64,000 nt of DNA from Bradyrhizobium nivariense (lineage in GTDB: Bacteria > Pseudomonadota > Alphaproteobacteria > Rhizobiales > Xanthobacteraceae): contig NZ_JARVWW010000033.1 of NCBI RefSeq assembly GCF_029846715.1, forward strand, positions 23,342-87,341, in the 5' to 3' direction. Below the pieces are notes generated by a model that had not been told where the DNA came from, searched no databases, and worked only from the letters and a program-made list of their open reading frames with translations. The translations under genes were made by a program, and so were the position numbers. Below are positions 1-8,802 of the stretch, in pieces; within the stretch, counting starts at the first letter, position 1; every line of letters begins with the position of its first letter.

Positions 1-1178
1 TGGAAGGCTATGTCCCCGATTTCGACGCCACCGTCGTCACGCGCATCCTGGACGCCGGTGGGGAAATCCTCGGCAAGACTCACTGTGAATCCTTCTGCAT
101 GTCCGGCGGCAGCCACACCGGCGCGGTCGGCTCTGTGCACAATCCGTACAAGATGGGCTATTCGGCCGGCGGCTCGTCCTCGGGAAGCGGCGTCGTCGTC
201 GCGCTTGGCGAAGCCGACATGGCGATGGGCGGCGACCAAGGCGGCTCGATCCGGATGCCGTCCTCGTTCTGTGGCACCTACGGCATGAAGCCGACCTGGG
301 GCCTCGTGCCCTACACCGGCATAATGCCGATCGAGATCTTTGTCGATCACACCGGTCCGATGACGGCCACGGTCGCCGACAACGCGCTGCTGCTCGAAGT
401 GCTCGCCGGCGACGACGGCTACGATCCCCGCATCAAGGCGCCCAGAGTCGAGGAGTACACCAAGGCGCTCGGCCAGGGCGTGAAGGGCATGAAGATCGGC
501 ATCCTCAAGGAAGGCTTTGAGCAGGCGAACGCCGAGGCCGCCGTGAACGAAAGCGTGCGCGCGGCGGCCAAGCGTTTCAAGGATCTCGGCGCCAGCGTCG
601 AGACCGTCTCGATCCCGATGCATCTTATGGGTCCCGCGATCTGGACGCCGATCGGCACCGAGGGCATGACCCAGACCATGATGTATGGCGACGGCTATGG
701 CCTCAGCCGGTCCGATCTCTATTCCACGTCGCTGATGGACTTCCATCGCGGCTGGCGGCGCCAGGCGGACTCGCTGTCCGAGACGACAAAACTGTTCCTG
801 CTGCTCGGCACCTACATCAACAACAATTTTGGTCCGCGCTACTACGGCAAGGCGCTCAACATCTCGCGACGCCTCACCGCGGCCTATGACAAGGCGTTCA
901 AGGACTACGATCTCCTCTTGCTGCCGACCACGCCGATGAAGGCGACGAAGTTGCCGGAGCCCAATGCCAGCCGCGAGGACTATGTCGCCCGCGCGCTGGA
1001 GATGATCTCCAACACCGCGCCGTTCGACATCACCCATCATCCCGCGATGTCGCTGCCCTGCGGCATGGTCGACGGCCTGCCCGTCGGCCTGATGCTGGTC
1101 GGCCGCATGTTCGAGGAATCCACCATCTACCGCGCCGCCCACGCCTTCGAGCAGATCGGCGACTGGAAGAAGATGTGA
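1..1178 (+). CDS. Amidase (amidase signature family), 5' end outside the window
   Basis: The reading frame is already open at base 3, so the N-terminus lies upstream of the window. The visible part holds a Lys in GEILGKTHCESF and the glycine/serine-rich core GGSSSGSG, followed by GGDQGGSIRMPSSFCGTYG, which supplies the family's Ser-cisSer-Lys catalytic set. The segment KPTWGLVPYTG and the acidic DHTGPMT resemble nitrile-linked amidases of the Rhodococcus type (from memory). Amidases hydrolyse carboxylic amides to acid and ammonia in the cytoplasm. A branched-chain/amide-type ABC importer follows on the same strand, so this gene probably acts on the imported amide. The family is certain; the substrate is inferred only from context. 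Confidence 0.9.
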   Translation, partial: EGYVPDFDATVVTRILDAGGEILGKTHCESFCMSGGSHTGAVGSVHNPYKMGYSAGGSSSGSGVVVALGEADMAMGGDQGGSIRMPSSFCGTYGMKPTWGLVPYTGIMPIEIFVDHTGPMTATVADNALLLEVLAGDDGYDPRIKAPRVEEYTKALGQGVKGMKIGILKEGFEQANAEAAVNESVRAAAKRFKDLGASVETVSIPMHLMGPAIWTPIGTEGMTQTMMYGDGYGLSRSDLYSTSLMDFHRGWRRQADSLSETTKLFLLLGTYINNNFGPRYYGKALNISRRLTAAYDKAFKDYDLLLLPTTPMKATKLPEPNASREDYVARALEMISNTAPFDITHHPAMSLPCGMVDGLPVGLMLVGRMFEESTIYRAAHAFEQIGDWKKM

Positions 1179-1210
1179 CCGAGGCATTGATGCAGGCGGA
1201 CGGAACACCA

Positions 1211-1268
1211 GAGCGTTTTCGGGCGAAGTGGATACCGGTTCGCGTCAAGAAAACGCGTCAAAACAGAA
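1211..1268. repeat. Intergenic palindromic repeat, family A copy 1
   Basis: The element begins GAGCGTTTTCGGGCGAAGTG and has inverted arms GCGTTTTC (1213-1220) and GAAAACGC (1249-1256) around a CCGGTTCGCG core. A nearly identical copy occurs at 13187-13243. It sits between the amidase and the first permease gene and could fold in the transcript as a processing or stability element. Confidence 0.8.
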
Positions 1269-1316
1269 ATCTTGAGCCCCGTTCCGATTCAATCGGAACG
1301 GGAAAGGCTCTGCCGC

Positions 1317-2174
1317 ATGGCTAACGCGTTCGTCGCGGCGTTCGAGATCCTGAGCTTTGGCGCGATCATCGTCCTGATCGTGCTGGGGCTCGGGATCATC
1401 GCCAGCATGATGGGCATCTTCAACTTCGCGCAGGGCGAGTTCGTCCTGCTCGGGGCCTACATCACCTATCTCGCCTACGCCAAGGGCCTGCCGATCTGGA
1501 CGGGCATGATCGCGGCGCCCTTCGTGGTCGGCGCGCTCGGCTTCGTGCTGGAAGCGCTGATCATCCGACGTTTCTACGCAGCACCCATCGTCGCCATGCT
1601 CGGCACCTATGCGCTCGGCCTGATCATCCGCGAAACCGTGCGCGGCCTGATCGGCGGCTTCTATCTCACCGTCCCGGAGCCGATCGGCGGCTCGATCGAC
1701 ATCGGCGCCATGCACATCTCGGCCTGGCGCTTCACCATCATCGTGATCACGCTGCTGGTGATGGGCGGCTGCTATCTGTTGCTGGCGCGCACCAGCTTCG
1801 GCCTGCGCGTGCGCGCCACGCTGGAAAATCCGTCGCTGGCGCGCGCCTCCGGCATCTCCACGCCGCTGATTTACGGCGCCACCTTTGCGTTCGGCGCGGC
1901 GCTTGCCGGCCTCGCCGGCGCGCTGATCGTGCCGGTGTTCAGCCTGTTCGCCGATCTCGGCCTGCGCTTCCTGATCCAGGGTTTTGTCGCCGTCATGGTC
2001 GGCGGCGTCGGCTCGTTCATCGGGCCGGTCGCGGGCGCCGGCGTCATCGGCACGCTCAGTGCCGCGCTGCCCTGGGTGATGGCGCCGGTCGTCGCCGACG
2101 TCCTGGTCTTCGTTCTCGCCATCGTCTTCATCAAATTCCGCCCGCAGGGCCTCATCGCTGGAAAAGGGGTTTAG
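1317..2174 (+). CDS. ABC transporter inner-membrane permease, LivH/UrtB type
   Basis: A hydrophobic protein of about 285 residues with some eight membrane segments. It opens NAFVAAFEILSFGAIIVLIV and contains GIFNFAQGEFVLLGAY near the N-terminus, the hallmark of HAAT-family permeases that import branched-chain amino acids, urea or short amides. The ATG at 1317 is preferred to an in-frame TTG at 1272, because the extra residues are not membrane-like and an AAAGG lies about 11 bases upstream. The solute-binding gene begins 4 bases after its stop, so the genes are surely co-transcribed. Substrate specificity cannot be read from the permease itself. Confidence 0.88.
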   Translation: MANAFVAAFEILSFGAIIVLIVLGLGIIASMMGIFNFAQGEFVLLGAYITYLAYAKGLPIWTGMIAAPFVVGALGFVLEALIIRRFYAAPIVAMLGTYALGLIIRETVRGLIGGFYLTVPEPIGGSIDIGAMHISAWRFTIIVITLLVMGGCYLLLARTSFGLRVRATLENPSLARASGISTPLIYGATFAFGAALAGLAGALIVPVFSLFADLGLRFLIQGFVAVMVGGVGSFIGPVAGAGVIGTLSAALPWVMAPVVADVLVFVLAIVFIKFRPQGLIAGKGV

Positions 2175-2178
2175 TCAC

Positions 2179-3396
2179 ATGTCCGATCGCACTCAGCTCT
2201 CACGCCGCCGCTTCCTCTCGAATTTCGCCTTTGCATCCGGCGCGGTCGCGACCGGCGTCGGCAGCTGGGTGATCCCCGCGCCCTGGGCCAATGCGGCCGA
2301 AGCCCCGATCAAGGTCGGCATCGCGACCGATCTCACCGGGCCGATCGCCTATGCGGGCAATGCCGACGCCAACGTCGCAAAGATGGTGATCAAGGAGATC
2401 AACACGGCTGGCGGCCTGCTCGGCCGTCCGCTCGAGCTCTACATCGAGGACACCGCCTCGAACGAATCCGTCGCCGTCGGTAACGTGCGAAAGCTGATCC
2501 AGCGCGACAAGGTCGACATGGTGCTCGGCGGCATCACGTCCTCCATGCGCAACGCGATCAAGGACCCGATCGTGGCGCGCGGCAAGACGCTCTACATCTA
2601 CCCGCAGCTCTACGAGGGCAAGGAGTGCACGCCCTATCTGTTCTGCACCGGACCGACGCCGGCGCAGCAATGCGACGAGTTCATCCCCTGGCTGATCAAG
2701 AACGGCGGCAAGAAGTTCGCGCTGCCGAGCGCCAACTATGTCTGGCCGCACACGCTTAACGTCTATGCGCGCAAGGTGATCGAAGCCAACGGCGGCGAGG
2801 TCGTGTTCGAGGAATACTATCCGCTCGACCAGGTCGATTTCTCCTCGAGCGTCAACCGCATCATCTCCAACAAGGTCGACGTCGTCTTCAACACCGTCAT
2901 TCCGCCCGGTGTCGGCCCGTTCTTCAAGCAGCTCTATGAAGCGGGCTTCCTCAAGAACGGCGGGCGTCTGGCCTGCGTCTACTATGACGAGAACACGCTC
3001 AACATCAACCAGGCCGCCGAGATCGAGGGGCTCGCAAGCTGTCTCGACTATTTCAAGGTGCTGACCAAGGAGAACCCGTTCGACGCAAAAATCCAGGCGG
3101 CCTACGAGAAGGATTTCCCCGGCAACTTCCTGTTCGCCGCCGGCAGTGCTGCGACCGGCACCTATCGCGGCCTCAAGCTGTGGGAAGCCGCCGTCAAGGA
3201 AGCCGGCAAGATCGATCGCGAGTCGGTGGCGGCTGCGCTCGATCACGCCAAGATCGCCGAAGGCCCGGGTGGACCGGCCGAGATGGTGCCGGGCAAGCGG
3301 CACTGCAAGATGAAGATGTACACCGCGGTCGCCAAGGGCGGGAATTACGAGATCGTCGGACGCAGCGACGGGCTCGTCGATCCCAAGGAGTGTTAA
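2179..3396 (+). CDS. ABC transporter solute-binding protein, amide/urea type, Tat-exported
   Basis: A periplasmic binding protein of 405 residues (Peripla_BP_5/6 fold). The N-terminus has a twin-arginine signal, SRRRFLSNFAFASG, ending near ANAAEAP. The mature protein starts IKVGIATDLTGPIAYAGN, typical of Liv/UrtA/AmiC proteins. The segment FIPWLIKNGGKKFALPSANYV and the later EEYYPLDQVDFSSSV resemble the AmiC/FmdD/UrtA branch rather than LivJ, which fits an amide or urea ligand. It is encoded between the two permeases, whereas binding proteins more often come first. Together with the upstream amidase it suggests import and hydrolysis of an amide; the ligand remains unproven. Confidence 0.87.
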   Translation: MSDRTQLSRRRFLSNFAFASGAVATGVGSWVIPAPWANAAEAPIKVGIATDLTGPIAYAGNADANVAKMVIKEINTAGGLLGRPLELYIEDTASNESVAVGNVRKLIQRDKVDMVLGGITSSMRNAIKDPIVARGKTLYIYPQLYEGKECTPYLFCTGPTPAQQCDEFIPWLIKNGGKKFALPSANYVWPHTLNVYARKVIEANGGEVVFEEYYPLDQVDFSSSVNRIISNKVDVVFNTVIPPGVGPFFKQLYEAGFLKNGGRLACVYYDENTLNINQAAEIEGLASCLDYFKVLTKENPFDAKIQAAYEKDFPGNFLFAAGSAATGTYRGLKLWEAAVKEAGKIDRESVAAALDHAKIAEGPGGPAEMVPGKRHCKMKMYTAVAKGGNYEIVGRSDGLVDPKEC

Positions 3397-3402
3397 GGTG
3401 GA

Positions 3403-4509
3403 ATGCTGAAGTCGATGGGCGCAGTGAAACAGGCGATCCCCGCCGACATCGGCGGGGAACCGGGCGTCGCAATGACTGAGCACGGACCAGCGAAGCAATC
3501 CGCTTCGGGACGAAGGGTCTTGCCGATCGTGGAGGGCGTCGTGCTCGCCGCGGCGCTGGTCGCGCCGCTGGTGCTGCAGGACTATCTCACGGTGTTCGCG
3601 ACGCGGGTGATCATCCTCGCGCTGTTCGCGCTGTCGTTCGACCTGGTGTGGGGCTATGCCGGCATCATGAGCTTTGGCCAGGCGCTGTTTTTTGGCTCGG
3701 CCGGGTATGGTGTGGCGCTGCTCGCGCGCGACCTCGACATCACCAACATCTTTCTGGTGCTGCCCGCGGGAACGCTGATCGGGCTCACCTTCGCGCTGCT
3801 GCTCGGCGGCTTCCTGCTGCTGGGTCGGCACCCCTCCAGCGTGATCTTCGTCTCGCTGGGCACGCTGACCGGTTCCTATGCCGCCGATCGCCTCGCACGC
3901 GGCTGGTATTATCTCGGCGGCCAGAACGGCATCCCCTCGATCGCGCCGATGACGGTGGGTGCTTACGAATTCTCGGAAGGGCCGCCGTTCTACTATCTCG
4001 TGCTCGGCATTCTCGTCGTCGTCTACCTGCTCTGCCGCTTCCTGGTGCGCTCGCAGTTTGGTCTCGCGCTGGCAGGCTTGCGCGAAAACGAGCAGCGCAT
4101 CGCCTTCTTCGGCTACAAGGCGCAGCACCTGAAGGCGATCATCTTCGCGATCGGCGGCGCGGTGGCGGGTCTTGCCGGTAGCCTTTACGCCTTCCACGAA
4201 GGATTTGTCTGGCCCAACATGGTCGGCGTCGTGGTGTCGACGCAAGTGGTGCTCTACGTCCTGTTCGGCGGCTCGGGCACGCTGATCGGCGCCGTGATCG
4301 GTGCCGTCATCGTCGAGGGTGTCAGCTTCTGGCTGTCGGACAATTATCGCGAGGTCTGGCCGATCATCCTTGGCGTGCTGCTCCTGCTCGTGATCCTGTT
4401 CCGGCCGCTCGGCCTGATTAGTTTCGTGCTCGGCGAACGCGAGCGGGTCGGCAGTTTTGGCGGCAAGTCCAAGGAGACCGAAAAGGAGAAGCGCAATGCC
4501 GCTCCTTGA
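3403..4509 (+). CDS. ABC transporter inner-membrane permease, LivM/UrtC type
   Basis: A polytopic membrane protein of 368 residues. The segment LSFDLVWGYAGIMSFGQALFFG is the LivM-family signature near the first third, and FAIGGAVAGLAGSLYAF plus the C-terminal FRPLGLI agree. The ATG at 3403 follows AAGGTGG closely. An alternative ATG at 3472 would remove 23 residues overlapping a palindromic GATCCCCGCCGACATCGGCG stretch, so the N-terminus is uncertain. It pairs with the permease at 1317 to form the translocation pore. The C-terminal tail is lysine/glutamate rich, and its last 14 bases overlap the first ATPase gene. Confidence 0.88.
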   Translation: MLKSMGAVKQAIPADIGGEPGVAMTEHGPAKQSASGRRVLPIVEGVVLAAALVAPLVLQDYLTVFATRVIILALFALSFDLVWGYAGIMSFGQALFFGSAGYGVALLARDLDITNIFLVLPAGTLIGLTFALLLGGFLLLGRHPSSVIFVSLGTLTGSYAADRLARGWYYLGGQNGIPSIAPMTVGAYEFSEGPPFYYLVLGILVVVYLLCRFLVRSQFGLALAGLRENEQRIAFFGYKAQHLKAIIFAIGGAVAGLAGSLYAFHEGFVWPNMVGVVVSTQVVLYVLFGGSGTLIGAVIGAVIVEGVSFWLSDNYREVWPIILGVLLLLVILFRPLGLISFVLGERERVGSFGGKSKETEKEKRNAAP

Positions 4510-5230
4510 AGCCACCGGCGTCAAAAAGATCTTCGGCAAGCTCACCGCGCTCGACGGCGCCGCGCTCACCGTCGGCGAGAACGAGTTTCACGGCCTGATC
4601 GGCCCGAACGGCTCCGGCAAGAGCACGCTGATGAAGTGCATCGCGGGGGCCGAGGTGCCGACGCAGGGCAAGGTCTCTTTCATCAATACCGACATCACCG
4701 CGTTCACGCCGACCGAGCGTGCGCGGGCCGGCATGAGCCTGAAATTCCAGATCACGTCGGTGCTGCCGTCGCTGACGCTGTACGACAACATCCTGCTCGC
4801 GCTCCAGGCGCAGTCCTCGCTGTTCGACCTCGTGTTCTCGCGCACGAGGGGGGCGCTGCACGACCAGGTCATGACCATGCTGACGCAGTTCCGGCTGGCC
4901 GATCGCGCCTTCGACGCGGCGGCGGCGCTGTCGCACGGCCAGCAGCAATGGCTGGAGATCGCGATGGCGCTCGCGGGCAAGCCGAAACTTCTGCTGCTCG
5001 ACGAGCCGACCGGCGGCATGAGCCTTGAGGAGCGCCGCGTCACCGGCGAGCTGTTGCAGCCGATCAAAAAACATTGCTCGCTCGTGATCGTCGAGCACGA
5101 TCTCGATTTCATCCGCGACATCTGTGATCGGTTGACCGTGCTCGACCAGGGCAAGGTGCTGGCATCAGGCACCGTGTCCGAGATCCAGGCCAACAAATCC
5201 GTCCAGGAGATCTATCTGCGCCGTGCCTGA
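4496..5230 (+). CDS. ABC transporter ATP-binding protein, LivG/UrtD type
   Basis: An ABC ATPase of 244 residues. The Walker A is GPNGSGKS near residue 37, the Q-loop region is KFQITSVLPSLTLYDN, the signature is LSHGQQQWLEIAMALA, and the Walker B is LLLLDEPTGG, followed by the switch histidine in IVEHDLDFI. The variant signature SHGQQQ in place of LSGGQ is typical of UrtD-type proteins. The ATG at 4496 overlaps the permease gene by 14 bases, indicating translational coupling. It works as a heterodimer with the next gene product to power amide/urea or amino-acid import at the inner membrane. Confidence 0.9.
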   Translation: MPLLEATGVKKIFGKLTALDGAALTVGENEFHGLIGPNGSGKSTLMKCIAGAEVPTQGKVSFINTDITAFTPTERARAGMSLKFQITSVLPSLTLYDNILLALQAQSSLFDLVFSRTRGALHDQVMTMLTQFRLADRAFDAAAALSHGQQQWLEIAMALAGKPKLLLLDEPTGGMSLEERRVTGELLQPIKKHCSLVIVEHDLDFIRDICDRLTVLDQGKVLASGTVSEIQANKSVQEIYLRRA

Positions 5231-5918
5231 ATTTTTGGACATCAAGCATCTCGACGCCGGCTATGGCCGCAGCCAGGTCCTGTTCGACGTCAATTTCGGC
5301 ATTCCCTGGCGCGGCGGCGTCGCCGTGCTCGGGCGCAACGGCGCTGGCAAGACCACGCTGATGAAGACCATCGTCGGCGAACTGCCGGCGTGGAAGGGCG
5401 AGGTCGCCTTCGACGGCCGCGACATCAGCCGCCGCGCGACCCAGGAGCGCGTGCGCGCCGGCATCGGCTACGTGCCGCAGGAGCATTCGGTGTTCGCGCG
5501 CCTGTCGGTGCGCGACAATCTCGCGGTCGGCTCGCTCGCGAGCAAGAAGGCCGACGCGGTCGACCACGTGCTGACCATCTTCCCAAAGCTCGGCCAGCGC
5601 CTCGACCAGCCCGCCGGCACACTCTCCGGCGGCGAGCGCAAGATGCTCGCGATCGGCCGCGCCATGCTGGGGGATCCCAAGCTCTTGCTGTTGGACGAGC
5701 CGACCGAAGGCGTCTGGATCGGCGTGATCGAGGAGATCACCGAGCGCCTGATCGAGCTGGCGAAAAACATCGCCGTCATCATCGTCGAGCAGCACCTCGA
5801 CCTCGCGCTGCGCGTCGCAGATTACGCCTATGTGCTGGACCGCGGCCGCGTCGCGCTGCAAGGCGAGGCGGGCGAGGTGAGGGCGAATCCGGAGCTGCTG
5901 CGATATCTGGCGCCGTAG
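5223..5918 (+). CDS. ABC transporter ATP-binding protein, LivF/UrtE type
   Basis: An ABC ATPase of 231 residues starting with GTG, overlapping the previous gene by 8 bases. Motifs are Walker A GRNGAGKTT, signature LSGGERKMLAIGRAM, Walker B LLLLDEPTEG and the switch His in VEQHLDLAL. The D-loop region reads GVWIGVIEEI, where family members usually have GLxPxxxxxI, a mild oddity. The C-terminal VRANPELLRYLAP is family-typical. It completes the importer permease - binding protein - permease - ATPase - ATPase and is the last gene of the unit, since the next gene is on the opposite strand. Confidence 0.9.
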   Translation: MPEFLDIKHLDAGYGRSQVLFDVNFGIPWRGGVAVLGRNGAGKTTLMKTIVGELPAWKGEVAFDGRDISRRATQERVRAGIGYVPQEHSVFARLSVRDNLAVGSLASKKADAVDHVLTIFPKLGQRLDQPAGTLSGGERKMLAIGRAMLGDPKLLLLDEPTEGVWIGVIEEITERLIELAKNIAVIIVEQHLDLALRVADYAYVLDRGRVALQGEAGEVRANPELLRYLAP

Positions 5919-5966
5919 GTTGCGTTGAGGCGGCTCTGGAGCCAACTCTCGCTTGCGATCGGACGC

Positions 5967-6371
5967 TTATGGCATGTTTCCGAGGAACGGATTGACAATG
6001 GTAAGCCCGCCGACGTTACGGCCATGCGGCATGTCTTCGCTGTAGAGCGTATCGCAGCCGGCCCCGATCGCGGCGGCGACGGTCAGCGCATCGTAGAAAG
6101 CGAAGCCATCATCTCGTGCGAGCGCAAGAGCCGCACGGCTGATCTCTGCCGTCAGCGGGAACGCCGGATCGAGCGCATTGTCGATATCATCGAACACAAG
6201 CTCGATGTCGCGCCAGCTGATCCCCTGCTTCTTGCGCAAGACGTTTGCCAGTTCGTTCAGGACTTGCACGCTGACGGTGCCGCCCTGGTTGATCAGGTCT
6301 CGAGAGATGGTTGCCTTGGTGCCGGTCTGCTGCGCGTAAACGAGAATGTTGGTATCCAGAAATGCCCTCAC
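5967..6371 (-). CDS. PIN-domain toxin (VapC-like ribonuclease)
   Basis: A protein of 134 residues that starts MRAFLDTNILVYAQQ, giving the first acidic residue of the PIN nuclease site (D6). A conserved Glu follows in VLNELANVL, with later acidic residues in GFAFYDALTVAAA and TLYSEDM. PIN toxins cleave RNA using Mg2+. The start overlaps the antitoxin stop by ATGA, the classic toxin-antitoxin arrangement, and the toxin is second in the operon. Family assignment is firm; activity and targets are inferred. Confidence 0.88.
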   Translation of the reverse strand: MRAFLDTNILVYAQQTGTKATISRDLINQGGTVSVQVLNELANVLRKKQGISWRDIELVFDDIDNALDPAFPLTAEISRAALALARDDGFAFYDALTVAAAIGAGCDTLYSEDMPHGRNVGGLTIVNPFLGNMP

Positions 6372-6604
6372 CGCTCGTTCGCCTCATCGCGATCGAACTT
6401 GTAGTCGGCAGGGAGGGGAGGCCAGTTGCGGGCGCGCATATTTTCGATTGCCCGCCGACGACGCTCTTCCTTGGTCTCGACCTCGATCTTCCCCTTGCGG
6501 GCGGCGACGACGGCGAGTTCGTCGCCTTCCTTGAGGCTCAGTTCCTCGACCAAAGCCTTGGGCAGGCGAACCGCAAGGCTGTTGCCCCATCTGGAGACCT
6601 GCAT
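6368..6604 (-). CDS. AbrB/MazE-type antitoxin
   Basis: A protein of 78 residues with an N-terminal swapped-hairpin AbrB domain: MQVSRWGNSLAVRLPKALVE, then ELSLKEGDELAVVAARKGKIEVE. The C-terminal half is basic then acidic (RRRRAIENMRARNWPPLPADY) and probably wraps the toxin. The ATG at 6604 is chosen over in-frame ATG 6616 and TTG 6625, because a GGAG lies 7 bases upstream and the protein then begins exactly as family members do. It should neutralise the PIN protein and repress its own promoter through the palindrome just upstream. Confidence 0.88.
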   Translation of the reverse strand: MQVSRWGNSLAVRLPKALVEELSLKEGDELAVVAARKGKIEVETKEERRRRAIENMRARNWPPLPADYKFDRDEANER

Positions 6605-6612
6605 CGTACACT

Positions 6613-6644
6613 CCATGATATACAAAATTTATTGTATATCATGG
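6613..6644. promoter_or_regulatory. Perfect inverted repeat, probable autoregulatory operator of the AbrB/PIN operon
   Basis: Arms CCATGATATACAA (6613-6625) and TTGTATATCATGG (6632-6644) are exact 13-base complements around a 6-base AT spacer. The site lies 9 bases upstream of the chosen antitoxin start, where the promoter or leader should be. AbrB-type antitoxins bind such palindromes with their toxin, so binding here is inferred. Confidence 0.8.
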
Positions 6645-6756
6645 GATATATATCAGTGGAATTCAAGGCGCCCGCAGGCCCTTACGGATGCTCCCAGGTG
6701 GGGTCGGCTGGTCTCGCTCGGACAGAATACAGGAAGGGCGAAGGGCTTGCCCGCCC

Positions 6757-8316
6757 TTACTTCACCGCCCCAAACCGGCTGTCGAATGAGTTCGACGACA
6801 CCACCGGCGCGGCTCCCATGATCTGGGTCGCTTCACCCGCGCCATCCGACACCGACGGCTTCAGCGCCGGGCGCGTCGCGGCGAGGCGGGTGTCGGGCTT
6901 CGCCGGCTCGGCGGGCTTGGCGGCCACAGTCGGCTTCGGCGCGTCCTTGGTGGTATCGCGGCCGGGCACGAACCGGGTCACCGCGGCCTTCAGTCGGGAC
7001 GCTGCGGTGGGCGGCGTTGTCGATGTCGCGGCCGGGGCGACAGATGCTGTGGCCTGCGGCGGAGGCGTGGTCGCCGTGGTGTCGGCGGTGCCCATGCCCA
7101 TCTTGCGGCCGAGGTTGGAGAAGAAGCCGCCCTGCGATTTCTCTTGGGATTTCTCGGCCGGAGCAGCGATGGCGACGCGGGAGTTGGCGGCGGGTGCGCT
7201 GACGGCGACGACCGGTTCTTCCTGCGGCGAGGGCGCGGCGGCATCGAGATTCGGCTTCGGCGGATTGACGTGTCCGGGGATCGTGCCCGGCGCCTTCGCC
7301 ATCGCCAGCATCTGCAAGGTCGTGCCTTCGGCACCCTCCGACAAACCTGTCGAGCCTTCCGGAATCTTCGCGGCGAAAATCTTGTTCATGCCGCCGTCGA
7401 TGCCGGTGTTCATGCGCGCAACCGGTGTACCGCGCGAAACCAGCTTGTTGTACTCGGCCTGGTCGCGCTGGTCCTTGTCGCGCACGGCGCTGACGATGTC
7501 CTCGGGGATCACATAGGCCGGGCACTTTGCCGAGGCGTCGAACACCGGATCGCGCTTGGCGTCGGGCGCCTTCGTCGCGTCGAAGACGTACTTCTTCTCG
7601 CAGAAATCGACCTTCGGCTCCTGCCGCGTCACCTCGAAATGGTCATAGCCTTCCTTGATCATCTTCCAGAACGGCATGTTCGGATTGTTCCGGTGCTTGG
7701 CCATGTTCACCGGCGTCATCTTGAACGGATAGGCCTGCAGCTGGAACGCCTTCTGGCCGCCGAAGAAGGACTCGCGCCCGAGCGAATAGATCTCGGCGAT
7801 CTGCTCGTCCGTCATCGCGTAGCAGCCGCGCGACGAACAATCGCCATGCACCATCAGCTGCGAGCCGCTGCGGCCCAAAGCCTTGTCGAACGCGTTCGGA
7901 TAGCCCGTGTTGAACGACAGGTAGTACGCCGACTGCGGATTCATCTGGCTCGGATTGATCGAGTAGAATCCTTCCGGCGCCTGGCGGTCGCCTTCGCGCA
8001 CCTTCGGTCCGAGATCACCCGACCAACGGCAGATCGGATAGGTCTTGAGCAGCACGAACTGGCCGTTGCGGGCCTGCTTCCAGACCTCGAGCTCGGCCTC
8101 CTGCTTGAACAGGCGGACCAGGATCGGTGATTGCAGGTCCATGTCCTTCTCGACCATCGCGGCGAGAAGTTTTGGCGGGACCGGCTGGTTGGCCTTGGCA
8201 TTGGTCGCAAGCGAAACCTGGTCGGTGTCACAGCCGGCCAGCACAAAGCTGGCGGCAAGCGCCACCGAAACCAAAAACGCGCGAGCAAGCGAACGAGAAA
8301 TCAAAACGGACCCCAC
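6757..8316 (-). CDS. L,D-transpeptidase (YkuD) family lipoprotein with long disordered tail
   Basis: A protein of about 519 residues. It starts with a lipoprotein signal (LVSVALAASFVLAGC, lipobox LAGC), so it is probably anchored in the periplasm. The catalytic region is MVHGDCSSRGCYAMTD, the HG...SxGC motif of YkuD/ErfK/YafK L,D-transpeptidases that cross-link peptidoglycan or attach proteins to it. The last ~200 residues are Ala/Pro/Lys-rich low complexity, much longer than the usual YafK size. Start choice is uncertain: GTG 8316, TTG 8304 (GGGG upstream) and TTG 8364 are all in frame, and only the shorter forms give a normal signal length. Confidence 0.82.
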   Translation of the reverse strand: MGSVLISRSLARAFLVSVALAASFVLAGCDTDQVSLATNAKANQPVPPKLLAAMVEKDMDLQSPILVRLFKQEAELEVWKQARNGQFVLLKTYPICRWSGDLGPKVREGDRQAPEGFYSINPSQMNPQSAYYLSFNTGYPNAFDKALGRSGSQLMVHGDCSSRGCYAMTDEQIAEIYSLGRESFFGGQKAFQLQAYPFKMTPVNMAKHRNNPNMPFWKMIKEGYDHFEVTRQEPKVDFCEKKYVFDATKAPDAKRDPVFDASAKCPAYVIPEDIVSAVRDKDQRDQAEYNKLVSRGTPVARMNTGIDGGMNKIFAAKIPEGSTGLSEGAEGTTLQMLAMAKAPGTIPGHVNPPKPNLDAAAPSPQEEPVVAVSAPAANSRVAIAAPAEKSQEKSQGGFFSNLGRKMGMGTADTTATTPPPQATASVAPAATSTTPPTAASRLKAAVTRFVPGRDTTKDAPKPTVAAKPAEPAKPDTRLAATRPALKPSVSDGAGEATQIMGAAPVVSSNSFDSRFGAVK

Positions 8317-8641
8317 ACCGTGCCGGGCATCGCGCGCAAACCCCAATCTTGAAGCATGATCCAACCGGAGACCCGGACCCGTCGCAACGGGCTTTTTCAG
8401 ATCACGCTCCAGCGCTTATGCCCTGAAGCCATTGATTAAAATTCTAACCTCTGGGTCATGTGGTCGCAACCCGAGCGGGGATCACGAGCCCGTTGGCCCA
8501 AAGGTGTGGTCAACGAAGACTTAAACTGGGCCGCAACTTGGGCCTTGCGGCCAAACCAGTACTGAGATCGCCGATTTGGGCAAAAAAAGGGTTAACGCGG
8601 GGTTACCGGGGGCTGGGCGGTTTGGCCGGGCCTCAAATTCA

Positions 8642-8774
8642 GTGTCGTCCTGGCGAAAGCCAGGACCCATAACCCCAGTGCGCAATTTGGCGAAGATCCG
8701 CCGTCTGGTACTCCCATCGTCTCCAATCGAGAGATTCCGCGGTCTGGGTCCTGGCTTTCGCCAGGACCACGGCG
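8642..8774. repeat. Intergenic palindromic element, family B, full-length copy
   Basis: The ends are inverted copies of GTCCTGGCGAAAGCCAGGAC, and the interior (TTTGGCGAAGATCCG...GGTACTCCCATCG) closely matches the element at 32341-32471. Related shorter copies lie at 26973-27146, 31898-31933 and 58194-58340. The rest of the gap from 8317 to 8641 holds no gene that I can support. Confidence 0.8.
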
Positions 8775-8802
8775 GAGGGTGACACCCCCAAATCGGCCCG
8801 AA

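Noticed and set aside
2200..4569. Very long antisense open frame on the minus strand across the ABC transporter genes
   Set aside because: Composition is Asp/Glu/His/Arg-rich without domains; it mirrors the GC-rich codon pattern of the sense genes and no family is visible.
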